A stretch of 64,000 nt of DNA. Source: Candidatus Zixiibacteriota bacterium (GTDB taxonomy: Bacteria; RBG-13-66-14; B26-G2; WVWN01). The stretch spans positions 45,614 to 109,613 of the forward strand of contig WVWN01000001.1 in NCBI GenBank assembly GCA_011773985.1. Direction: 5' to 3'. The translations under genes and the position numbers were made by a program. Positions 35,146 through 42,950 of this stretch are shown in pieces. The notes beneath the pieces are model-generated. The model had not been told where the DNA came from. It was given only the letters and a program-made list of their open reading frames with translations, and did not search any database. How positions within the stretch are numbered: the first letter of the stretch is position 1; the number at the start of each line of letters is the position of its first letter.

Positions 35146-36300
35146 TTAGCCGGCCCCGGTCTCGAAAAGCTTCGCGAAACCCGTTCCCAAATGTACCGAT
35201 ACGATCAGCAAGGCCGTGCCTATAACCATGGCGGTGATAATTACCGCCTTCGACCAATCCTGCCCCTTGAGGCTGCCCAGGAACAGGGGGTCGCGGCTCA
35301 GGTAGGCCGTCGCGGCGTAAAGTTCCTCGCCCATCAGCGTGTAATCGCACGCGGTGATGAAGAACGGTAGCTGCGTCACGCGGTCCGTGCCGGCGATCTG
35401 TATCGCGCCGGTGGCGGCGCCGGTCTCGGCCAGGATGAGCGATTCGGCATAGAACGCGCCCATGTAGAAGTTGGTCGCCGGCCTCTCGCGAACCATAATC
35501 CCGTCCACTGCGGCCACGTAGCCGAACTGCGACGTCGTAACGTAGAAGACCGAGTCCTCGTCGAAGGCGTCCGGTTTGCCCACCTCGGCGTAGGCTTCCC
35601 GGACCATCTCCTTCTCGACCATCATGACGATGGGGTCGTAGCAGGGCACGATGAGCGGCGTCTCGTACTCCGCGGTCTTCGTGGCCACCTTGGCCAGGAT
35701 CGTCATCGCCGCGATAGTCGAGATTTCCGACGCGTCGCCGAGGCCCGTGACATACAGTATGGGCTTGCCCATCTCCGTCGCGCGGCCGATGGCTTCGTCC
35801 ACCGCCTCCAGGCCCGCGATCTTGCGGACGAAGAGCTCGGCGCCGCCTTTGGCGCGGTAGATGAAGAAGACGATCACGGTCGTTACGAAGATGACGCCGA
35901 CGAGGACGTTCGTTCGCCGGGTGTTGAACCACTGGCCGGAGGCCGCCGCCCCCGATACGCCCAGGACGACGGGCGGCCCTTCGGCCGGGAGGGCGCGCAC
36001 GCGGTACTCGTACGGGACGCCGTCTTCCGCTTCTTTATCCTGGTAGACGGCCTCGCCCGGCGTAATTTCGGCTATGGTCTCGAACGCTTCCTTGCCGGGG
36101 GCGCGCCGTTGGACGTCGTAGCCTTGGAAGCCCTCCTCTTTTTCCAGCGGCGACGCCAACCAGGTAATGTCTACGGCGCCGCCGGCGTCGTTGGGGACGT
36201 CGCGGGCGGTGACGGGAGGCTCGGCCTCTTCCGCCGCGGTTAACGCCGTCGCGGCGAAATAGAAGAGGAAAACTGTAAACGCGCGCGTTAGATTTTTCAT
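35146..36300 (-). CDS. Signal peptide + FnIII + DUF6754-like protein, cassette A subunit 1
   Basis: 384 residues: signal peptide (about 1-22), one fibronectin type III domain outside (about 29-115; VDITWLASP...YDVQRR...YEYRVRAL), helix about 130-148, a long cytoplasmic domain (about 150-345) and a final helix about 353-373. The cytoplasmic domain (KIAGLEAVDEAIGRATEMGKP, FYAESLILAETG, LPFFITACDYTLMGEELYAA) resembles what I remember as DUF6754, of unknown function. It is highly conserved in the paralogue at 42951. Confidence 0.75.
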   Translation of the reverse strand: MKNLTRAFTVFLFYFAATALTAAEEAEPPVTARDVPNDAGGAVDITWLASPLEKEEGFQGYDVQRRAPGKEAFETIAEITPGEAVYQDKEAEDGVPYEYRVRALPAEGPPVVLGVSGAAASGQWFNTRRTNVLVGVIFVTTVIVFFIYRAKGGAELFVRKIAGLEAVDEAIGRATEMGKPILYVTGLGDASEISTIAAMTILAKVATKTAEYETPLIVPCYDPIVMMVEKEMVREAYAEVGKPDAFDEDSVFYVTTSQFGYVAAVDGIMVRERPATNFYMGAFYAESLILAETGAATGAIQIAGTDRVTQLPFFITACDYTLMGEELYAATAYLSRDPLFLGSLKGQDWSKAVIITAMVIGTALLIVSVHLGTGFAKLFETGAG

Positions 36301-36321
36301 AATCCTATCCTCTAACGGAGA

Positions 36322-37458
36322 TTAGTCCCGGCCCGACTCGATGAGCTCGACGTTGGCGCGCGGGATTACGTCTTCGCCGCCGTCGTCGAACTTGACGCCG
36401 AGAACGCGGACTTTGGCCTCCGTATCCAAGACTTGCAATTCCACCGGCAGCGACGTGACTTCGCCCAGCTTGCCGAAGTACGGCTCGCGGATGACGCGTA
36501 CGCGCGAGCCCACCTCCAGGTTGGCCTCGTCGCCTTCCTCGCTCCCCACCCTCGCCACGACCTTGCCCGGGTTAGGTATAATTATCTCCGGCCTTATTAC
36601 TCCCGCGCGGATTTGGGTGGCGCCGTTGACGGAGGCCAACATCCCCTCGCGGGATGTCAGCAACTCGAAGGTGGCCTGTGCCATCGGCATCTCGCCGAAG
36701 CCTTCCGTAACCACGAGGGTGACGCCCAACGTCTCGTGGCCGGTGATCGCGACGCCGAGGTCGAAGCCCAGGAAGCTGCGCAGGTCGCGGTCGTGGAAGC
36801 CGCCCGCGATGACGGCCACCGCGCCCACCTCGATCGCCTTCTTGAGCGCCGCCGCGGTGGCGAGGCTGCCCCCCAGTATTACCTTGCCTTCGCACTCCGG
36901 GCCGATGTCGTCCGCGCCGAGCACGTCGCGCGCCGCGGACGCGACCGTCTTCATCTCGCCGTACGCCTCGCCGCCGATGCCGAAGATCCCCTGGACGAAG
37001 GTGCCGACGCATTCCACGTCGACGCCCTCGTTGCCTATGACCTCCACGACCTCCCCGTCGACGTACGCCGTAACGGAGACCGCCATGGGCGGCTCGCGGA
37101 TGATGACCTGGCCCGTAACGTCGGACACCGTCTCGACGGTCCCCTTGACGGGGGACGCGGCTTTCGACGTGAAGAGGCCGAAGAGCTGTTTCATCCGGGC
37201 TATTACCTGGCCTTCCTCGACCTTCGCCCCCTTCTCGAGCAACATGTACTTGGGAATGTCCTCGGGCGGCATGCCCAGCTTGTTGGCTACGTTCACCGTC
37301 TCGACGTTGCCCGGTAAAAACGTGCGCGCCACGACGTCGAGGGCTTTAACTTTATCGCCCTTTTTTACGAGCACCTCGCCCGCGAGCGGAAGACGTCGCT
37401 GTTTGCGCACCAGCGCCGTCTCGACGACTTTTAGGCCCGGGGTGTAAGCGTGGACCAT
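36322..37458 (-). CDS. Barrel-sandwich/KOW-like protein of the membrane operon
   Basis: 378 residues, no signal or helix, so cytoplasmic. The N-terminal third has two biotinyl-lipoyl-like (barrel-sandwich) repeats: GEVLVKKGDKVKALDVVART and later ASPVKGTVETVSDVTGQVII. A central alpha/beta region (about 160-285; GKVILGGSLATAAALKKAIE, AVIAGGFHDRDLRSFLGFDL) follows. The C-terminus has a KOW/SH3-like strand set (LEVGSRVRVIREPYFGKLGEV). The layout suggests a scaffold or adaptor rather than an enzyme. It lies 21 nt before cassette A. There is one copy, unlike the flanking cassettes. Confidence 0.7.
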   Translation of the reverse strand: MVHAYTPGLKVVETALVRKQRRLPLAGEVLVKKGDKVKALDVVARTFLPGNVETVNVANKLGMPPEDIPKYMLLEKGAKVEEGQVIARMKQLFGLFTSKAASPVKGTVETVSDVTGQVIIREPPMAVSVTAYVDGEVVEVIGNEGVDVECVGTFVQGIFGIGGEAYGEMKTVASAARDVLGADDIGPECEGKVILGGSLATAAALKKAIEVGAVAVIAGGFHDRDLRSFLGFDLGVAITGHETLGVTLVVTEGFGEMPMAQATFELLTSREGMLASVNGATQIRAGVIRPEIIIPNPGKVVARVGSEEGDEANLEVGSRVRVIREPYFGKLGEVTSLPVELQVLDTEAKVRVLGVKFDDGGEDVIPRANVELIESGRD

Positions 37459-37531
37459 AAGAACTCGGCTACCTAGATCGGCCCTCCTCGGGGTGGTCCG
37501 TCGGGTGGATGCTTTGCAACTGACTTCGGAA

Positions 37532-38230
37532 TCAAGGCCTCGCCGAGCCGGCGTCGGTCAGCGTCATCGCAACTTTCCCGAGCGGCGTTCGCCCCAACCT
37601 TTTAACCAGCGAACCGTCTTCGGCGAACCAGAAGGTCGCGTCGCCGAAGCACCCTTTGGCCTGAATTACTTTCGTCGGGACGATCTCGCCCGACACCTCG
37701 AGCGTCTGGTCAGCGACGTACTCTAACTTCGTTTTGCGGACCTTCCCCGTCCGGAGCTGGAGGGCCTGAACCTCGATTCTACTCCCCGGCGCCGCGAGCC
37801 TCGCCAACGCCTCCTCGGCCTCGACCATGCCGAACGACGCCCCGGGGACGTCTATCGTCTCGACCTTATCACCTTTGGTTATGGTTACGTTGAAACCTTC
37901 CTTCGTCCGCGTGGCTTTGACGGCCGTGGTTTTGCCCTTTTCCGTAACCGCGGAGGCGTAGTAGACGAGGGTGCCGCCGCTGAGGTAACGGTCGGCGGTC
38001 CATTTGAGTGAGAATTGCCCCATCTTATCGCGCCGGGCTTCCGTTACCGCGGTGAACCGCTGGACGACGGCACTCCCCAGGTTGGCGGTGCTTTCGACGA
38101 CGTGGCAGTAACCGATATGTTCGTCGCCGTCGTATACGGCGTACCACCAGTCGGCGGCCGCGCGCGCCGGCGCGGCCACGACGAGCGCCGAGGCCAGAAA
38201 CGCGAGTAACCGCTTGCGTCGCGACGTCAT
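37532..38230 (-). CDS. Secreted protein of the membrane operon
   Basis: 232 residues from the ATG at 38230 (GGGAGAG upstream). Signal peptide about 1-24 (RRKRLLAFLASALVVAAPARA). The mature part is a beta-rich domain: WWYAVYDGDEHIGYCHVVES, strands of about ten residues, then GKVRKTKLEYVADQTLEVSGE. It resembles the DUF3108/transglutaminase-adjacent lipocalin-like domains found in envelope operons, but weakly. It is probably periplasmic and could contact the FnIII domains of the cassette proteins. Single copy. Confidence 0.65.
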   Translation of the reverse strand: MTSRRKRLLAFLASALVVAAPARAAADWWYAVYDGDEHIGYCHVVESTANLGSAVVQRFTAVTEARRDKMGQFSLKWTADRYLSGGTLVYYASAVTEKGKTTAVKATRTKEGFNVTITKGDKVETIDVPGASFGMVEAEEALARLAAPGSRIEVQALQLRTGKVRKTKLEYVADQTLEVSGEIVPTKVIQAKGCFGDATFWFAEDGSLVKRLGRTPLGKVAMTLTDAGSARP

Positions 38231-38302
38231 AACGTCTCTCCCTTCGGCGAGCCGAGTTGCGTCCGTCCGCAATACCCCCGGCGTTTTACGTTCGATTTCA
38301 AT

Positions 38303-40129
38303 CTATGCCGTTCGTTGTTCGCCATATCCGGGGTAAACGTTGAGCGCCGTAAGCCAACGTCCTAGCGCGTCGACGCGCGCGGTCTCATCTTCGGGCAGAT
38401 GTAGCGGCCGGCCCCGGCAGTCGAGGATGACGCCCACGACGCCCCCCTCGAGTTCCGTCTCGATGGCTTGGCCCTTCCCTTCGCCGAGGTCGAAAGGCCG
38501 TACGGGGTCCAGTTTGGCCACGACCTTCTCGCCCACGCCCAGCGGCAAGAGGACCATCTCGCCGTAGCCTATCTCCTCTTCGACGTGTCCACGGCCCGGC
38601 CAGTCGGCCGTGATCCTAAGGCAAGCGTGGCCCGCCTTGCCGTTGCCGATGGGAGCGACGCACGAGCCGAGACGCACCAGGCAATCGCGCTCGAATACCT
38701 GGGTGGCGGCAACCGGCATTACGGTGGAGAGGACGCCGAGCTGGGGCATCATGAATATCGAGTCCACGGCGAGGAAGGTCACGGCCTCCGGGCGGAAGCC
38801 GTCTATGAGCATCATCGCGGCCTGTACCCGCCGCGGCGCGTGGGAGAGCACGCCGCCGGAGCCGACCAGCATGTCGAGCGTCAGCATGTTGACGAGCGTC
38901 TCGCCGGTCATGGTCTGGCTGAACGCGTCCGATATGGTCCGCTCCTGCTGGATGCCCTTCAGGCCCACGGCGAGGCCTTTGTGTTGGACGAACGCGAGGC
39001 GGAGCGCCTCCCGCGCGATGGCCTGCTCGATGATGAGCTCGGTCAGCGTCTGCGGTATCGTCGTGGGCCTTATCATCTTGTTGCGGATGCGGTCGCGCAG
39101 GGCGCGTTCGTCGAGCTCGGCTTTGGGAAGGGGGACCCACCGTATTATGTCCGCCAAGCCCGCCTCCGCGAGGACGTTGGAGATGGAGTAGGACAGCCCC
39201 AAGTTGGCGGAGACGGTTCGGTTGAAGACTTTCTGGAAGACGGAGAAGATGTCGGTCGTGGCGCCGCCGACGTCGACGCCGATAACGTCCAACCGCTCCC
39301 GTTCGGCTATGGTCTGAATTATGGCGCCGACCGCGGCGGGCGTGGGCATAATGGGCACCGCGGTCCAGGACATGAGCTTGGAGTACCCCGGCGCCTGGGC
39401 CATGACGTGTTCCATGAAGAGGTTGTGGATCTCGTGCCTCGCCGGGCCGAGGTTCTCGCGCTCGAGCACGGGCCTGATGTTGTCGACGACGTAGAGGGAG
39501 GTTTTTTCGCCCAGCGTCTGTTCGATATTGGGCCGGACGTCTTTGTTGCCGGCGTAGATGACGGGAAGTTGGAAGCTCGCGCCGAAGCGCGGCCTCGGGT
39601 CCGCGGCGCCGATGAGCTCCCCCAACTCGACGACGTGACTTACCGTTCCCCCGTCGACGCCCCCCGACAGGAGTATCATGTCGGGGCGCAGGCGTCGGAT
39701 GGCCTCTATTTTCTGGTGCGGGAGGCGGCCGTCGTTGGAGGCCAACACGTCCATGACGATCGCGCCGGCGCCGAGCGCCGCGCGCTGCGCCGACTCCGCG
39801 GTCATGGTCTTGACGACCCCCGCGACCATCATCTGCAGGCCGCCGCCGGCCGAGGAGGTGGACATGTAGATGTCGGCGCCCTCGTTCTCGTCCTCGACTA
39901 CGAGGACCCTGTCGTCGGCTATGAGTTTGCGGCCGGTCAATTCCTCGACCTCGCCCACGGCGTTCAGGACGCCGCGCGTCACGTCCTCGGCCGGTTTCTC
40001 GACGGTGGTGGGGGCCTCGCCCCGCACTTTGAGGCGGTACTCGTCGCCTTCCTTTTGTATTAGGATGGCCTTCGTCGTCGTACTGCCGCAATCGGTGGCC
40101 AGTATGGTTTTTACGTTCGAGAGCTCCAT
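38303..40129 (-). CDS. MutL-type ASKHA ATPase (glutamate mutase MutL family)
   Basis: 608 residues. Two ASKHA nucleotide-binding motifs: phosphate-1 TDCGSTTTKA (about 12-21) and phosphate-2 GVDVGGATTDIFS (about 284-296), with LLSGGVDGGT and a late SGGVLSHAPRR adenosine-type segment. The closest known family is MutL/GlmL, linked to adenosylcobalamin-dependent glutamate mutase and thought to act as a reactivase. No mutase subunit or B12 protein is encoded nearby; instead it sits in the centre of a membrane-protein operon. I infer it powers or assembles that complex. Cytoplasmic. Confidence 0.85.
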   Translation of the reverse strand: MELSNVKTILATDCGSTTTKAILIQKEGDEYRLKVRGEAPTTVEKPAEDVTRGVLNAVGEVEELTGRKLIADDRVLVVEDENEGADIYMSTSSAGGGLQMMVAGVVKTMTAESAQRAALGAGAIVMDVLASNDGRLPHQKIEAIRRLRPDMILLSGGVDGGTVSHVVELGELIGAADPRPRFGASFQLPVIYAGNKDVRPNIEQTLGEKTSLYVVDNIRPVLERENLGPARHEIHNLFMEHVMAQAPGYSKLMSWTAVPIMPTPAAVGAIIQTIAERERLDVIGVDVGGATTDIFSVFQKVFNRTVSANLGLSYSISNVLAEAGLADIIRWVPLPKAELDERALRDRIRNKMIRPTTIPQTLTELIIEQAIAREALRLAFVQHKGLAVGLKGIQQERTISDAFSQTMTGETLVNMLTLDMLVGSGGVLSHAPRRVQAAMMLIDGFRPEAVTFLAVDSIFMMPQLGVLSTVMPVAATQVFERDCLVRLGSCVAPIGNGKAGHACLRITADWPGRGHVEEEIGYGEMVLLPLGVGEKVVAKLDPVRPFDLGEGKGQAIETELEGGVVGVILDCRGRPLHLPEDETARVDALGRWLTALNVYPGYGEQRTA

Positions 40130-40176
40130 ATTTACAACGGGCCGGCCGCCACAAAGAGAATCGTTCGCCGCCGGCC

Positions 40177-40527
40177 TTACTTTCTTTTCTTACCTCTCTT
40201 TTTTTCCTTCATCTCGGCCCGCCACTCGGCGTCGTAACGCTCGATGGCCGACAACAGGCGGTCGACGTTTTCGCGTTCCTCGAGCGCGAGCCGCACGTCG
40301 TTGTACGCTCGCACGTTGAAGATCGACCGGACCAGCGGGTCGAAGAAGACCATCACCTGCGAGCCGATGAACGAGAGGGGCTTAGCGGACTCCAAAAAGA
40401 AGATCGCCGGCGCGGTTAGGCTCCGTTCCACGATGGCGCGGGCGATCTTTTCGATTAGTTCGTCGCGTCGTTCGGGCGATAGCTCGCCGTATTCCGGTTG
40501 GTCCGCCGTGTCAAATAGGCGAGGCAT
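40177..40527 (-). CDS. Small charged protein of the membrane operon
   Basis: 116 residues. The N-terminal half is helical (LSPERRDELIEKIARAIVERSL). The middle has the hydrophobic block PAIFFLESAKPLSFIGSQVM, continuing VFFDP. The C-terminus is very basic (KEKKRGKKRK). No signal peptide. It could be a peripheral membrane protein that docks the ATPase encoded 47 nt downstream. No family recognised. Single copy. Confidence 0.65.
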   Translation of the reverse strand: MPRLFDTADQPEYGELSPERRDELIEKIARAIVERSLTAPAIFFLESAKPLSFIGSQVMVFFDPLVRSIFNVRAYNDVRLALEERENVDRLLSAIERYDAEWRAEMKEKKRGKKRK

Positions 40528-40575
40528 ATACGTCGCCGGGTTATTCCCGCTCGTCGGCTTCGCGTTGAGCCGTTT

Positions 40576-41307
40576 CTATAATAAACCCAACGAGGCCAGG
40601 GCCCCCTGTATCGGTGCGATGACCGCGGGCCGGAGCCAGCCGTCGATTAGGAACTCCATCCGGCCTATGAGGAGCGAGATACGCGCCATAACCGTGTAGC
40701 CGAAGGCGGCGCCGAAGGAGACCATCAGGAACCAGATGCCCAGACGCGCCGTACTGCCCAGCACGCCCTTATGTTCTTTCGAGAAATAGAAATATACGAG
40801 CGCGCTCACGACGCCCACTATCAGGAGCGTGTTGCTTACGGAGGTCGGCCAGTCGAAGTGCTGCCCGCCGGGGCCCTCGGTTATCACGACCGGCGATAGT
40901 TTTACCGTCCCCCAAATTTGGTAGATGCAGTTCGCCTGGAGATAGACTATGAACATCAGGCCCGCGCCCAGGCCGACGGAGAACGCGATGCCGTACCGCG
41001 AGACCCACGCCGCTTTGGGAAAGAAGCGGAACAACATCGTAACCCCCAACAGGCCGGCGATTATCGTTAGCCAACGAAAGTCCAGACGGCCTTCCAACAA
41101 GAGCACGACGAAGGCGCCTTTGAGCGGGTCGATCAGGTTCGGGAGCAGCAGGTTGTGGTAATTGTACGCGATCCAGAAACCCGCGGAGACGCCTACGAAT
41201 AGATATTCCGCGAATTTATAAAACGGGTTGTCCTTATACAGAAACGAGAGTATGCACAGCGTCAAAAGCGCCGCGATCCACGTCCCGAGCAAAGTTAGGC
41301 CGTCCAT
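40576..41307 (-). CDS. Polytopic membrane protein, cassette B subunit 4
   Basis: 243 residues, about six helices, paralogue of the gene at 32842. Shared: WIAALLTLCILSFLYKDNPF then YKFAEYLFVGVSAG at the N-terminus, VYFYFSKEHKGV in the middle loop and FGYTVMARISLLIGRMEFLI near the end. The loop between helices 4 and 5 differs most (SPVVITEGPGGQHFDW), so the two copies may make different contacts outside. It is the fourth gene of the operon. Confidence 0.75.
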   Translation of the reverse strand: MDGLTLLGTWIAALLTLCILSFLYKDNPFYKFAEYLFVGVSAGFWIAYNYHNLLLPNLIDPLKGAFVVLLLEGRLDFRWLTIIAGLLGVTMLFRFFPKAAWVSRYGIAFSVGLGAGLMFIVYLQANCIYQIWGTVKLSPVVITEGPGGQHFDWPTSVSNTLLIVGVVSALVYFYFSKEHKGVLGSTARLGIWFLMVSFGAAFGYTVMARISLLIGRMEFLIDGWLRPAVIAPIQGALASLGLL

Positions 41308-41343
41308 TACCGTGCCTCCGAATTGAGAGCCCGCGCGGCCGGG

Positions 41344-42210
41344 TTAAGGCGACGCGGCGGGACCGGTCCTCGGGCCTTCACGTTTCTCCTCGCGCTGGCG
41401 GCGTAATATGAAGTAGGAGATATTCGCGAATATTATGAAAACAATTATTACGAGGTGCGCGATCGACTGCGCGTCCATGCGGCGCGAAGCTTTGCCCGCG
41501 TACGCTAACACGCTTTCGTATTCCGCGGCGCCCTTGAGGCCTCCCAACAGGCCGACGAGTTGGCCCGTCTGCAGGTAGGGGAAGAACTGCGGCGCCGATA
41601 CCGCGGTACAGCCGCCGGCCACCTTCCGCTGGTACAACGCGTTGGCCACGCGAACCCACGCCGGGATGCCCGGGTCGCCCGCCGAGAGGTCCATCACGAG
41701 GTCGATGTCCTTCAGGTTGCGGACCTTGGCCAGTATGGCTAAGCCGGCGGTAGGCTCGCCGGCCATGTCTTTGGGGAATACTTCCCCCAAAGACGCCCCG
41801 AGCGACTTTATGACGATGTCGCCGCCCGGTTTGTAGCCCAGGTTAACGTAATCGCGGCCGTATTCGAGGTCGTATTCCTTCCCCACTTCGGCCAAAGCGC
41901 TCACCGCCATCTGGGCGCCTTGCGGCCAGAGCGCCATAATTATGACCTTGTGTTTTTTGGTGAAGCAGTGGCGGAGGAAGGCCAGGGCCATGGGATGGAC
42001 CTCGGGTGCCGCGGCCGGGTCGTAGTCGAACGCGACCAGGACGTTCGAGCCCGGCGGCAGGTTCTCCACCTCTTCGTAAATGCTTTCCGTTTGGGGCGTT
42101 ACCTTGACGCGCATCCCGAGCGGGAGTAAGAGCGGGATCACGACGGCCACGGCGATCACCAGGAAAATAATTCGGCGGTCAATATCGGCCAACCAACGGA
42201 CGAATTTCAT
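41344..42210 (-). CDS. Bitopic protein with Rossmann-like domain, cassette B subunit 3
   Basis: 288 residues from the ATG at 42210 (GGGAGGT upstream); the frame is open 19 codons further, but the added part is unlike the paralogue. Helix about 12-33, soluble domain about 40-245, helix about 250-270, polar tail. Strands VLVAFDYDPAAAPEV and KVIIMALWPQGAQ match the paralogue at 33588, as does FFPYLQTGQLVGLLGGLKG followed by AAEYE. No catalytic motif is recognised. Confidence 0.75.
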   Translation of the reverse strand: MKFVRWLADIDRRIIFLVIAVAVVIPLLLPLGMRVKVTPQTESIYEEVENLPPGSNVLVAFDYDPAAAPEVHPMALAFLRHCFTKKHKVIIMALWPQGAQMAVSALAEVGKEYDLEYGRDYVNLGYKPGGDIVIKSLGASLGEVFPKDMAGEPTAGLAILAKVRNLKDIDLVMDLSAGDPGIPAWVRVANALYQRKVAGGCTAVSAPQFFPYLQTGQLVGLLGGLKGAAEYESVLAYAGKASRRMDAQSIAHLVIIVFIIFANISYFILRRQREEKREGPRTGPAASP

Positions 42211-42253
42211 CGAGCGTAACCTCCCGGCGCCTGAGACGAACCGCTCACGATGT

Positions 42254-42898
42254 CTACTCCTCTCCAAGGTACGACCGCTCGATGCCGAGCAGTATCCTGA
42301 GCGACGTCGAGACCACGCCCAGCGACGCGCCGATCAATATGGCCCGCTGCCCGGCGGTGTTGAAGATGTTCATTATTCTATCCTTGAGCCAGTCGGGCGT
42401 GAGGAAAACCAACGAATCCGGCCACCACGCCGGGACCCAGGCCGAACCTATCGGTACTTGCCCGAGCATCACGACGACGGCCGCGACGAGCAGTAGCGTC
42501 GCGTCGACGGTTCGGGCCCGGAAAGCCCGGTACGCCGCCGAGGCGACGAAAAACGCCAAAAGCGCGAATACCGTGGACGACATGGGGAAGATCAAGTAGT
42601 TGAACAGCCAGTCGAAGACGGTCCCTTCTTTGATACCCCAGCCTATGCCGATTATGGCCATCGCGAAGAGGCCGGCGATGAGGGCGAAGGAATAGGGCCA
42701 ATCGGCGCGGCGGTAGCGAATCTTCATATAGTTGATGCGGAGGAGGTTAAACGCCCCCACTAATATTGCGAAAGCGATCACCACCAGGTACCATTTCTGG
42801 ATTTGGCTCGCGACGTCGCGGAGGGCGGGCACGAAGAACTCGAGGATTATTGTTACCCCCGCGACGAAGGCCACGATCATAGGTATCTCGCGCCGCAT
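42254..42898 (-). CDS. Polytopic membrane protein, cassette B subunit 2
   Basis: 214 residues, about six helices, paralogue of the gene at 34462. Shared: MRRE start, RYRRADWPYS turn, LLAFFVASAAYRAFRARTVD then ATLLLVAAVVVMLGQV, and the ILLGIERSYLG end. The region between helices 5 and 6 varies in length. AAGGAGA-type ribosome site before the ATG. Confidence 0.75.
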   Translation of the reverse strand: MRREIPMIVAFVAGVTIILEFFVPALRDVASQIQKWYLVVIAFAILVGAFNLLRINYMKIRYRRADWPYSFALIAGLFAMAIIGIGWGIKEGTVFDWLFNYLIFPMSSTVFALLAFFVASAAYRAFRARTVDATLLLVAAVVVMLGQVPIGSAWVPAWWPDSLVFLTPDWLKDRIMNIFNTAGQRAILIGASLGVVSTSLRILLGIERSYLGEE

Positions 42899-42950
42899 AT
42901 AGGTTCTCCTTGCCGGAAAGCTTCCTCGTGCGAAAGCCGCCGGGGAGCGG

